Notes under the pieces: model-generated
The model's database searches: none
Told to the model about the DNA's origin: nothing
Seen by the model: only the letters and a program-made list of their open reading frames with translations
DNA from: UBA2108 sp963925495
GTDB lineage: Bacteria > Bacteroidota > Bacteroidia > Flavobacteriales_G > Salibacteraceae
DNA: 64,000 nt
Reading direction: 5' to 3'
Assembly: GCA_963925495.1 (NCBI GenBank)
Contig: CAWUST010000010.1
Location: forward strand, 42,833 to 106,832
Shown here: positions 33,799-42,023 of the stretch, one piece after another
How positions within the stretch are numbered: position 1 is the stretch's first letter
How the letters are laid out: each line of letters starts with the position of its first letter
Translations under genes and position numbers: made by a program

Positions 33799-35901
33799 CT
33801 AAAATTTAAAAATCAACTGAGTTTTAACTTCAGTTCTTGTATCATTTTTTATTTCGTCCTTACCGCTGCCAAAAGTTTCTTGATTAGCAAAAAAGGATTG
33901 AGAAATCTTAAAATTGAATGTAGCAAATTTGTTTACTTTCCAACGCAAAACACCATATACTCTGGAGCCTTTTAAATAATAAGCTGGTACGTAAAACTGA
34001 TACCTTAAATCGTTTTCATAGACGTAAATTCTTGTATTGTAATCTTTTGTGTCAAATATTGCGTATCGAAACTTCAGTGCTAATTTTGAACTAAATCCAT
34101 TAATGTATAGGTCTTGGTAAATCATGTACCCAATGTCTTTTGTATTGTTTGCAATTTTATATCTGCTTGTTTCAAAACGTGTTCGAAGGGTTACGAACTT
34201 GTTTACTTTGGCGGTCATTTGCAAACGAAACCTTTCTCTTTTTTCTAAATAAATGGGGTTTATTGCTTCATTTTCTGGATTGTAGTTTTTGTCTTTACTT
34301 TCATTTCTGTAAAGAAAAATAAATTCTAATTTCCGCATTGGATTAAAAGCTATTTGACCAGAAAATTCATTTCCTTTTCCAGGTTTGTCAATTGAATTGG
34401 TTAACCAAGGAAATTTGTACATGTCATAAAAAGCAGAAACATTAATGTACTTTATGGGTAAGAACTCTGCACCAAAATAAACTCCAGATTCGTTTCTTAC
34501 TCCACTTTTTTCACCAAAGGCATCGGCGTATAAACTTTGATAATCTGGACTATAATAGCGCTGTAAAATACTGGCTTTAAATCTTGGATCCAAATTCATT
34601 ATAACTCCATTCAATGTGGCAATTCCTAATGTCTTTTGACTCAATGAACTTTCACCAAAAAAATTAAATTTATTTATATTAAACTGGTAATTGAGTCCGG
34701 CATTGAAGTTTTCTTTTCCTTCAAATTCAAACCGTTGATAATGCTGTAAATTTCTATCGAGTTCTGGGTCAAAGCTAGCTTGGACTGCAGCAATTCCTAT
34801 TTTACCATCCTTTAAATTAAAATCTAAAGCGGCTCCATAAATAACTTCTTGAATTGAATTTTGGTCTTCTAACTCAGAAGGGATTCTGTGCAAGCCGGTG
34901 GCCTGCAAAGAGCTGAAACTGCCAATTTGTTCCGTGTCAGAAGTATCTGAAATATATTGTAAATTCCCATCTATTTTTTTGTTGGAATAGAACAAAGTTA
35001 AATCTACAAAGCTGTAATTAAGAGTGGCAGCGGCTCCTCTCATAAAATTGTTTTCATCGGTGCTAGTGTAGGGTCTAATTACTTGAGCGTATCGTTTTAC
35101 TGCAACTGCCTGCGAAGGAGATTTCCGAAACCCAAATCCCGACCAAAAAGTAATTCCCTGACCTATTTGTAAATGATAATCGCCTAAAGCGAGTTGTTTT
35201 ATTGGACCCAAATCCCGAATAAATAAATGTGCAGAATAAAAATCAAAACCTTGGGGTTGTGTACCTTTACAAAACTCTTCGCCGGGGTCTTTTTCTCCGG
35301 TGACTCCAAAACTTAATTTTTTTCCATATCGAAATCGGTAACGTGCATAAATCCGATCTGGACTCCCCAAATATCGGGCATTTGGATTGGCAACTGACTC
35401 GGAGTCAGAAATGGAGCCGTATGCTTCTGACTCGGGGAAAACTCTAATATGCCTTAAAATCATCTCGCTTCTTCCGTATTTTAAAACCTTCTTTAATGGA
35501 AAAGTTTTTTTTATTACTGGTGTTTCTATTTTCACAAAGGCAAGTAATAAATCAATGGTCGTTTTGTCGAAACCTGAAATGTGTATTAGTTCATATTTGG
35601 ATTTTATTTCGCCGTATTTATCCCTGTAAATTAGCAATTGAGTAGTTTGGTAACCGTTTAAAAGATATGTACTTATTAGCTCTTCACGAGTAGCTGTATT
35701 CAAGTTCAGTGGGTTTTCGTACAAATAATAAAGGTCGTCAAATAAAGTGGTGAAATCTAATTCTGATTCCTCATAAGATTGCATGAGGTATTCTATTCTT
35801 TTTTCAATAAGATCAAGAGCATGTTGTTCTCTTTCCTCTTGAGCAGAGAGGTTTCCGATGAATAAAAAGGCAATGGCGATAATGCTAATTCGCAGGCGCA
35901 T
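33799..35901 (-). CDS. Helix-hairpin-helix outer-membrane barrel protein
   Basis: This 700-residue protein has a signal peptide (MRLRISIIAIAFLFIGNLSA) and an N-terminal ComEA-like helix-hairpin-helix domain (NLNTATREELISTYLLNGYQ, ~64-83; KSKYELIHISGFDKTTIDLL). A long region of alternating beta-strands ends in an aromatic-rich strand (TRTEVKTQLIFKF), typical of an outer-membrane barrel. The combination is a known uncharacterised family in Bacteroidota. It overlaps the preceding barrel gene by 17 bp, so the two are cotranscribed and probably cooperate. Confidence 0.72.
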   Translation of the reverse strand: MRLRISIIAIAFLFIGNLSAQEEREQHALDLIEKRIEYLMQSYEESELDFTTLFDDLYYLYENPLNLNTATREELISTYLLNGYQTTQLLIYRDKYGEIKSKYELIHISGFDKTTIDLLLAFVKIETPVIKKTFPLKKVLKYGRSEMILRHIRVFPESEAYGSISDSESVANPNARYLGSPDRIYARYRFRYGKKLSFGVTGEKDPGEEFCKGTQPQGFDFYSAHLFIRDLGPIKQLALGDYHLQIGQGITFWSGFGFRKSPSQAVAVKRYAQVIRPYTSTDENNFMRGAAATLNYSFVDLTLFYSNKKIDGNLQYISDTSDTEQIGSFSSLQATGLHRIPSELEDQNSIQEVIYGAALDFNLKDGKIGIAAVQASFDPELDRNLQHYQRFEFEGKENFNAGLNYQFNINKFNFFGESSLSQKTLGIATLNGVIMNLDPRFKASILQRYYSPDYQSLYADAFGEKSGVRNESGVYFGAEFLPIKYINVSAFYDMYKFPWLTNSIDKPGKGNEFSGQIAFNPMRKLEFIFLYRNESKDKNYNPENEAINPIYLEKRERFRLQMTAKVNKFVTLRTRFETSRYKIANNTKDIGYMIYQDLYINGFSSKLALKFRYAIFDTKDYNTRIYVYENDLRYQFYVPAYYLKGSRVYGVLRWKVNKFATFNFKISQSFFANQETFGSGKDEIKNDTRTEVKTQLIFKF

Positions 35902-36748
35902 CGGTATTTTTTTTCTTTTTATTGATGGAATATTTTAGCGAAAATTGAGGAACAAATCCTAAGGTTTGATGGTATTCGGAGGCAATGTCAATTACTAAAT
36001 TGTTGAGATAAATTCCTACTCCAAAACTTGCTTTTACATAATTGGAATTCACTCCTAAGCGCAATGCGATTTGCTTGTAGGGTTTATATTCTATTCCTGC
36101 TTTAAAATTAGGTTTTGTTATGTCCAAATCTTTTTCTATTTCAATAGAAGTGAGTAGTTTTTTGGAAAATTCATATCCCAATCCAGCTTTTATTATGGTA
36201 GGAACCCTGTCGTCTATTTCTTTATCTAGATAAGCTCTGGTGGGATTGAAAATATGGGCCCCAATAGTTAATTCATCAGTTAGTTTTCCAAGTAAGCCAA
36301 ACTCGGCAAGAACGACTCCTTTTTTTCCATAAGAGTCATTAAATTGTGTTTGGAGGTAGTCTATTTGCAAACCAAATGAAAAAACATCTCCAAATTTTTT
36401 GGCATAAGCAATTCCAAATTTATGTTCTCCGTACGCGCTGTATCCAAAAGAGTTAATGCTTATTCCTATTACACCAATTTTTTTAATTGGAATCGCGAAA
36501 ATGGCAGATTTGAGCCCGGTTTGTTTTAAAAGAAAATTGTTTCGATAAGAGATTCCAAATTCGGCTTTGTCAATAAATGCTAGACCGGCTTGATTGTGAA
36601 ATCCTGAATAAATGCTCGTAAATGTAACGGATGCATTTCCCATGGCACCTGCACATGCTCCAACTGGGTTATTGCTGTTAGATGCAAGTAGCTGATTTGC
36701 AGTAAGCAGCAAAGATATAATAAGTAAGCTAATACTGACTCTCATCAA
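35885..36748 (-). CDS. PorV/PorQ-like outer-membrane beta-barrel protein
   Basis: This 287-residue protein starts with a signal peptide ending TANQLLA, then GACAGAMGNASVTFTSIYSG (~33-52) with FHNQAGLAF, the N-terminal pattern shared by PorV/PorQ and FadL-like barrels in Bacteroidota. Repeated beta-strands with GIxINSFGYSAYGEHKFGIAYAK follow. PorV and PorQ serve in type IX secretion, but this protein is shorter and its pairing with the helix-hairpin-helix barrel suggests another, unknown task. Two ATG codons (36748, 36745) are possible starts. Confidence 0.6.
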   Translation of the reverse strand: MMRVSISLLIISLLLTANQLLASNSNNPVGACAGAMGNASVTFTSIYSGFHNQAGLAFIDKAEFGISYRNNFLLKQTGLKSAIFAIPIKKIGVIGISINSFGYSAYGEHKFGIAYAKKFGDVFSFGLQIDYLQTQFNDSYGKKGVVLAEFGLLGKLTDELTIGAHIFNPTRAYLDKEIDDRVPTIIKAGLGYEFSKKLLTSIEIEKDLDITKPNFKAGIEYKPYKQIALRLGVNSNYVKASFGVGIYLNNLVIDIASEYHQTLGFVPQFSLKYSINKKKKNTDAPAN

Positions 36749-36893
36749 AAACTAATGTACTAGAAAATGTTGGTCGAAAGGGATTGGAAAGTTATTTTTC
36801 GATTAACATTCTTGGTGAACTGTTATTTAAATAAATTTTCAAGAAGAATATACATCGGTCGTTTTGATTCCTAATTGGAATAATAAGTAAAAA

Positions 36894-37580
36894 TTAGTCT
36901 TTTTTGAATTTCTCGAAAAAATAAATATTCCAAATAAGAAGTAAAAAGGCGTAAAACAAGTCTTCAATTGGTATGGTGCCAATTCTTTTTCCAAGAATTT
37001 CATTTTCATTGTACCAAACAATTTCATTTTCTATAAGCGATCCGGTTAATATTCCATTGAGCGCTAAAAATGGAATTAGAAGCAGAATGAAGGTCAACGC
37101 AAAATGTCCAATCCATTTTGAATCTAAAAATAAAAACAAAAAAGAAGTAACTAGGGACAGCTTTACAATCGTTCCTGTGTAAAGATTACTGAATCCTATG
37201 AATAAAATGAGAAAGGAAAACCCAAAAACGCCGCCTAAAAATAATCTGCCTAAATTTTTTAAAGATGATTCTTGAAAGTATTGTTGAATAGTTTTAAAAG
37301 TGAATATAGAGGCGTAAGGAATGGTGACAAAAAAAAGTATTTCCTCTATCGGTATTCCAAATAAATCGATTCCAATAAGATACCTCTCGTTGAAACCCCA
37401 AACTCCAATATGAGTGAAATAAATATCCCAAATAATGAATAGGCTTCCAATTATAGAAATACTAATAAATAAAGGCTTTCTATGGCTCCAAAAAGCTACC
37501 TTTTTATCGAAACTCAAAAACAATACAGGAACGAAAGCAATTGCATTAATAAGTAAATAATAGTAATTTTCAAGTTCCAT
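36894..37580 (-). CDS. crtY: Lycopene cyclase, CrtYc-CrtYd fused type
   Basis: This 228-residue membrane protein has two tandem ~100-residue lycopene cyclase domains with six or seven spans. The signature FGIPIEEILFFVTIPYASIF (~73-92) and its second-half counterpart IGTIPIEDLFYAFLLL (~197-212) both carry the conserved P-(I/L)-E-(E/D) motif. It cyclises lycopene ends to beta rings; in such operons usually one end, giving gamma-carotene. It is a different family from the FAD-dependent CrtY of most flavobacteria. Its ATG overlaps the crtZ stop (TAATG). Confidence 0.9.
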   Translation of the reverse strand: MELENYYYLLINAIAFVPVLFLSFDKKVAFWSHRKPLFISISIIGSLFIIWDIYFTHIGVWGFNERYLIGIDLFGIPIEEILFFVTIPYASIFTFKTIQQYFQESSLKNLGRLFLGGVFGFSFLILFIGFSNLYTGTIVKLSLVTSFLFLFLDSKWIGHFALTFILLLIPFLALNGILTGSLIENEIVWYNENEILGKRIGTIPIEDLFYAFLLLIWNIYFFEKFKKD

Positions 37581-38023
37581 TATTTGTAATGTTTCTTAGG
37601 GAAAACTAACATACCAAAACAAGAATATCCTGTTTTTGAGCTTTGTTTGTGGTGGGATAAATGTGCTTTTCTCATAGCTCTTAAATATTTAGAAGAGCTG
37701 TTTTTAAACCAGTTTAATCGTTTATGAATAAACACCTCATGAAAAATAAAATAAACAAATCCATAAGCCATAATACCTAACCCAGAATAAAGCATCCAAT
37801 CAATTGAATACTTGGCTCCAACACCAATTAATAGGATACTTGGAATGGCATAAAAAAGAAAGAATAAGTCGTTTTTTTTTAATTTTACCTTGGTAGTCTG
37901 GTGGTGGTCTTTATGCAAAAACCAAAGAAGACCATGCATGATGTATTTGTGTGAAAACCATGCTACCCCCTCCATTATTATAAAGGAAGAGAAGAAGATA
38001 ATAAGGTGGATTAAAATTTTCAT
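37580..38023 (-). CDS. crtZ: Beta-carotene hydroxylase (CrtZ-type, fatty acid hydroxylase fold)
   Basis: This 147-residue di-iron membrane hydroxylase has the conserved His clusters HKYIMHGLLWFLHKDHH (~24-40), HEVFIHKR (~93-100) and HLSHHK (~120-125). It adds the 3-hydroxyl to the beta ring. An open frame extends upstream to 38197 through the cruF-like gene, but the right start is ATG 38023, which overlaps the upstream TGA as ATGA and gives MKILIHLIIFFSSFIIMEGV, the normal CrtZ N-terminus. Confidence 0.92.
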   Translation of the reverse strand: MKILIHLIIFFSSFIIMEGVAWFSHKYIMHGLLWFLHKDHHQTTKVKLKKNDLFFLFYAIPSILLIGVGAKYSIDWMLYSGLGIMAYGFVYFIFHEVFIHKRLNWFKNSSSKYLRAMRKAHLSHHKQSSKTGYSCFGMLVFPKKHYK

Positions 38024-38652
38024 AAAAGTGTGAAAAGCAAAATGAAAAATATAATTTGAGTTAGAATTAAAAATGGAGCAACTGAGTTTGGTTTTGAATC
38101 TCCGATTTGTACTTTGAGCATGGAAATGAATATTGCGCCAAAAAAGGACCAAGCCAAGTAATTTTGAATTGGGATATTGTTGTTTTCCCAATGCCAATAA
38201 TCAAGTTTTGGAGCAACTTGTTCCATAATAAAATCTACCAGAGTAAGCACTAGGGTTGCTAATAATAGGTGTACGATTTTATTGGCTTTAAAACTTCTAG
38301 TTAATTCGATTGCACCATAACAAAGCATCCACCAGTTAACTCCAATTACCAGCGGAACACCATAAATTAAAGGAAAAAGTCCTTTTCCATAATGATATTC
38401 ACCGAAAATAAGACCAGAAGAAACGCCAATATATTCTACTAAATAGCCTAAAAAAAAAATAGTTATAAAGCTAATTATGAGTTTTTTGTCTTTGAAAGAG
38501 GGGAGGATAAGAATGGCGGAAACAACTAAATTGAGCGAGCTTAATTGTATGAAAATATCTTGGTAAGGAGAAAGAATACCTAATAAGCCTATAGTATGAA
38601 TTATACCAATGGCTGCAATTTTTCTTTTTTGAATTACTGTTAATTTAACCAT
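38020..38652 (-). CDS. cruF: Carotenoid 1',2'-hydratase, CruF family
   Basis: This 210-residue protein has six or seven membrane spans and the CruF/DUF422 pattern: GYLVEYIGVSSGLIFGEYHY (~69-88), PLVIGVNWWMLCYG (~100-113), LVDFIMEQVAPKLDYWHWEN (~138-157) and NYLAWSFFGAI (~163-173). CruF hydrates the psi end of gamma-carotene or related carotenoids to give a 1'-hydroxyl group. It overlaps the crtD-like gene by 8 bp and crtZ by 4 bp. Confidence 0.85.
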   Translation of the reverse strand: MVKLTVIQKRKIAAIGIIHTIGLLGILSPYQDIFIQLSSLNLVVSAILILPSFKDKKLIISFITIFFLGYLVEYIGVSSGLIFGEYHYGKGLFPLIYGVPLVIGVNWWMLCYGAIELTRSFKANKIVHLLLATLVLTLVDFIMEQVAPKLDYWHWENNNIPIQNYLAWSFFGAIFISMLKVQIGDSKPNSVAPFLILTQIIFFILLFTLL

Positions 38653-40111
38653 TAGAATTCGGTATTAAGGAACAGGCAATTTTGGCTGAATGCAAACATA
38701 GAGGAATTCCACCTCCGGGATGAACACTTCCGCCACAGTGGTAAAGGTTTTTGACTTTGCTAGAAAAGTTAGGGTGCCTTAGAAAGGCAGCGAATTTAGA
38801 ATTAGAACTTGTGCCATATAGAGCTCCTCTATATGAACCCGTATTTTTTTCAATATCCTTTGGCGAAAGGCATTCTTCGACCTCAATTTTGTCCTTAATT
38901 GTTTTGCCTAAAACCTTTTCTATTTTGTTAATGACTAATTCTTTAATTCTAGATTTTTCTTTCTCCCAATCCTGACCATTATGCGGAGGGGTGTTAATCA
39001 TTACAAACCAGTTTTCGCAATTACTGGGGGCGTCGTTTTTAATTATTTTACTACTAATATGGATATACACAGTTGGATCCGAACTGAGTTTTTCATCTTC
39101 AAAAATGGACTTAAACTCTTCTTGGTAATTTTTAGAAAACAAAATATTATGCATATCTAATTCCTTAAAATCACCTTTTATTCCCCAATAGAATATAAAG
39201 GCCGATGAAGATCTATCTATCTCTTCGGATTGTTTACGGAAGTGTTCTTTTTTTAATAAAAACTTTTGGGTGTTATGCACATCTGAATTACTGATTACAA
39301 TATCAGATTTTATTACTTCATTTTCGAGTTCTACTCCTTTGGCAGATTGGTTAAAAACTATAATATTTTTTACTTTTTTATTGTAACGAAACTCAACTCC
39401 AACTTCTTCGGCCAATTTAACCAGAGAGTTAACAATATCATTCATGCCTTTTTTAGGGAAAAATGCCCCAAGGTTGAATTCTAAATGCGGGATTACTTGC
39501 ATAATACCAGGAGTAAGAAAAGGAGAGGATCCGTTGTAGGTTGCGTATCTGTTAAAAAGCTGTTGAATATGAGTGTCACTAAACCGGTTTTTATTTACCT
39601 CAGAAAGGGTATTAAATAAATGTAATTTGGCTAAGGAAAGTATCGGTTTAATAATATCAGCGGAGAGCCATGTGGAGGTTTTATGCAACGATTTTTCCAT
39701 AAAGGTTGGTGTGGTTAATTCATAGATATTTTTACTCTCTTTTAGGTAATCTAAAATTTCTTTTTTATCGGTTTTAAATTCTTTTTCTATGTTATTTGCA
39801 AATTCCTGTGGTTCAGAATGAGCTTGAACTTTTTTACCATCTTCCCAAAAGTAATTGCAGATTATTTTAAGTCGGGTATAGGTGAATGCAGTTTTGTGCT
39901 CAGGAAAAAGTAAAAAGAGCTCATCGATTAATTCAGGGAGTGTAAAAAGTGAAGGACCCATATCGAATCTATAGCCAGCTAGTTGGAGCTCAGATATTTT
40001 TCCTCCAGGCTGGCTGTTGGCCTCCAAAACGATTACTTCATAACCTTTGCTTCTTAATCTAATTGCTGAGGCAATTCCAGCAATTCCACTTCCAATTACT
40101 ACCGCTTTCAT
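38645..40111 (-). CDS. crtD: Carotenoid 3',4'-desaturase, CrtD-like (CrtI family)
   Basis: This 488-residue FAD-dependent CrtI-family oxidoreductase begins VIGSGIAGIASAIRLRSKGY (~4-23), followed by VLEANSQPGGKISELQ and FDMGPSLFTLP. The C-terminal dinucleotide/FAD segment includes NLYHCGGSVHPGGGIPLCLH (~455-474). It is a paralogue of crtI at 42007-43503. With a CruF-like hydratase alongside, the likely role is CrtD, 3',4'-desaturation of the 1'-hydroxylated end as in myxol and saproxanthin synthesis; assignment by context, since sequence alone does not separate CrtD from other CrtI paralogues. Confidence 0.78.
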   Translation of the reverse strand: MKAVVIGSGIAGIASAIRLRSKGYEVIVLEANSQPGGKISELQLAGYRFDMGPSLFTLPELIDELFLLFPEHKTAFTYTRLKIICNYFWEDGKKVQAHSEPQEFANNIEKEFKTDKKEILDYLKESKNIYELTTPTFMEKSLHKTSTWLSADIIKPILSLAKLHLFNTLSEVNKNRFSDTHIQQLFNRYATYNGSSPFLTPGIMQVIPHLEFNLGAFFPKKGMNDIVNSLVKLAEEVGVEFRYNKKVKNIIVFNQSAKGVELENEVIKSDIVISNSDVHNTQKFLLKKEHFRKQSEEIDRSSSAFIFYWGIKGDFKELDMHNILFSKNYQEEFKSIFEDEKLSSDPTVYIHISSKIIKNDAPSNCENWFVMINTPPHNGQDWEKEKSRIKELVINKIEKVLGKTIKDKIEVEECLSPKDIEKNTGSYRGALYGTSSNSKFAAFLRHPNFSSKVKNLYHCGGSVHPGGGIPLCLHSAKIACSLIPNSNG

Positions 40112-40581
40112 TTCACCATTTTCGGGAACAATTCATTTAACTTGTCATATCTGAAATCAAATATTTCTTGAATTCGTCTACTGATAAAAAGCGAATTTAA
40201 GGCATTTCCAATCAGCCCAAAGGAAAGACCATAAAGTAGTTTGTCGGTGATAAGAACACCATGCTTTGTTTTTTCAAAATGGTGCTCATGATGCCATAAC
40301 TTGTATGGGCCAAACCGTTGTTCATCAATGAAATATTCCCCTTTTTTTACGTGTGTGATTTCTGTAGTCCAAGCCATGGGAATATTTAAAATTGGTTTAA
40401 CCGTATAGTCTATCAACATACCGGCATACATCTCCCCCTCTAATTCAGTTCTTATTTCAAAAGACATGTCCTTTGGAGTTATTTTATTTAGGTTGTTCGG
40501 GTTGGAAAAGAATTCCCAAGCTGCTTCAACTGAAATTGGGAGTATTTGTTCTTTAGTGAGGGTAAATATCTTCATACTCAT
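40108..40581 (-). CDS. SRPBCC-family protein
   Basis: This 157-residue START/Bet v1-like protein begins FTLTKEQILPISVEAAWEFF (~6-25) with SNPNNLNKITPKDMSFEI, then DYTVKPILNIPMAWTTEITH and RFGPYKLWHHEHHFEKTKHG (~94-113). SRPBCC proteins bind hydrophobic ligands in a deep cleft. Its location inside the carotenoid operon, overlapping crtD by 4 bp, hints at a link to carotenoid or membrane-lipid handling; no enzymatic role is known to me. A 54-bp gap separates it from idi. Confidence 0.82.
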   Translation of the reverse strand: MSMKIFTLTKEQILPISVEAAWEFFSNPNNLNKITPKDMSFEIRTELEGEMYAGMLIDYTVKPILNIPMAWTTEITHVKKGEYFIDEQRFGPYKLWHHEHHFEKTKHGVLITDKLLYGLSFGLIGNALNSLFISRRIQEIFDFRYDKLNELFPKMVK

Positions 40582-40635
40582 TAAGACAATCCATTCATAA
40601 TAATGTTGTAAAAATCTTATGAAAAGTGAATTAAA

Positions 40636-41175
40636 TTATGCAGCAATTTCTACTTTCTTAATTGATTCTAAAACCTTTGGCAGTGCAATACGAAACCAAG
40701 GGGTATATTTTTCCGGAAAATGCACTATTTCAGATGCGAGGTATTCGCAATCTACGTATTTGTAGTCTTCAATTTCTTCTTGGTTTGGGGTAATGTTTCC
40801 TTCATAATTCCCAATAAATACATGATCAAATTCGTGTTCGGTTAGTCCATTATCTAATTCTGCTTTATAAATGAAGCTAAATGCTTTAGTTACTTCACAG
40901 CTAAATCCAAATTCTTCTTGTAACCTTCTTTTTGCGGCATTTTCTGGGTCTTCAAAAAGATAAGGATGGCTACAGCATGCGTTTGTCCATAATCCGCCAC
41001 AATGGTATTTAGATTTTGCTCTTTGGTGGATTAACATTTTTCTTTGAGAATTGAAAATGAATACTGAAAAGGCTCGGTGCAACAATCCCAATTCATGAGC
41101 TTCCATTTTTCCCAGGCTTGCAATTGACCTATCGTTTTTGTCAACTAGAACTACGCTATTTTTATCTGGAGACAT
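40636..41175 (-). CDS. idi: Isopentenyl-diphosphate delta-isomerase, type 1
   Basis: This 179-residue Nudix-fold enzyme interconverts IPP and DMAPP, supplying isoprenoid precursors. It shows NACCSHPYLFED (~68-79; catalytic Cys and metal His), AAKRRLQEEFGF (Nudix-like, ~83-94) and TEHEFDHVFIG (~113-123; catalytic Glu). Length is typical of type 1. Lying 11 bp after crtB, it raises flux into the pathway; ispE of the MEP pathway is also in the window (7705-8508). Confidence 0.95.
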   Translation of the reverse strand: MSPDKNSVVLVDKNDRSIASLGKMEAHELGLLHRAFSVFIFNSQRKMLIHQRAKSKYHCGGLWTNACCSHPYLFEDPENAAKRRLQEEFGFSCEVTKAFSFIYKAELDNGLTEHEFDHVFIGNYEGNITPNQEEIEDYKYVDCEYLASEIVHFPEKYTPWFRIALPKVLESIKKVEIAA

Positions 41176-41186
41176 ATTGCTAGATT

Positions 41187-42023
41187 TTAAAGGACTCCAA
41201 TATTATGTCTCAAGTATGATTGAGCAAATAAGTAGTATTTCCCATAATTTGGAATTCGAATTCTTTCTTTCATGATTTTAGTGGGAGGTAAGGACTTTAT
41301 TTTTTTGAAAAGACCATAATAATACGTATAAGCAAGATAAACTCCAAATCGTGCCTTTTTAGGAAGTCCTAAAATTCCGTCAAACCCCTCATTGAAATCT
41401 TTCTCGATATCATCTTCAATCGTTTTTTTGTCCTCTTCGGTCATTCTTGAAATGTCCACATTAGGAAAGTAATTCCTGCCTAAAGAGTTGTAATCTTCTT
41501 GAATATCTCTAAGAAAATTGATTTTTTGAAAAGCTGACCCAAGTTTCATTGCATTAGGTTTTAGCTTTTCATAGAGTTTCTGATCTCCTAGGGTGAATAC
41601 CTTGAGACACATTAATCCAACAACTTCGGCAGAGCCAAGAATGTATTTCTCATATTCTTCTTGGGTGTATTCTCTCTCAGACAAGTCCATTTCCATACTA
41701 TTTAAAAAAGTATGAATCAGTTCTTTATCAATGTCATACTCTTTAACCGTAGCTTGAAAAGAATTTAGAATGGGATTGAGGCTTATTCCTTGAGAAATAG
41801 CTTTGTTGGTTTCATTCCTAAAACCCTCCAATAATTCTCGTTTATTGTAGTCATGAAAAGTATCGACAATCTCATCTGCAAATCGCACAAAACCATAGAT
41901 CCCATAAACTGCATTTCTGATGTCGACATCTAAAAATCGAATTCCTAATGAAAACGAAGTAGAATATGACTGAGTTGTGATCTTACTACACTGATAAGAT
42001 ACAGAATCAAATAGGGACTTCAT
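41187..42023 (-). CDS. crtB: Phytoene synthase
   Basis: This 278-residue trans-isoprenyl diphosphate synthase of the HH type condenses two GGPP into phytoene, the first committed step of C40 carotenoids. Both Asp-rich motifs are present: FVRFADEIVDTFHDYNK (~46-62) and INFLRDIQEDYNSLGRNYFP (~168-187), along with AYTYYYGLFKKI near the C-terminus. The start overlaps crtI by 17 bp. No crtE (GGPP synthase) occurs in the window, so the precursor must come from elsewhere. Confidence 0.96.
   Translation of the reverse strand: MKSLFDSVSYQCSKITTQSYSTSFSLGIRFLDVDIRNAVYGIYGFVRFADEIVDTFHDYNKRELLEGFRNETNKAISQGISLNPILNSFQATVKEYDIDKELIHTFLNSMEMDLSEREYTQEEYEKYILGSAEVVGLMCLKVFTLGDQKLYEKLKPNAMKLGSAFQKINFLRDIQEDYNSLGRNYFPNVDISRMTEEDKKTIEDDIEKDFNEGFDGILGLPKKARFGVYLAYTYYYGLFKKIKSLPPTKIMKERIRIPNYGKYYLFAQSYLRHNIGVL

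Noticed and set aside
38024..38197. Upstream extension of crtZ to the ATG at 38197
   Set aside because: The extra 58 codons lie inside the cruF-like gene in another frame and do not resemble CrtZ; the ATG at 38023 overlaps the upstream stop as ATGA and gives a normal N-terminus.
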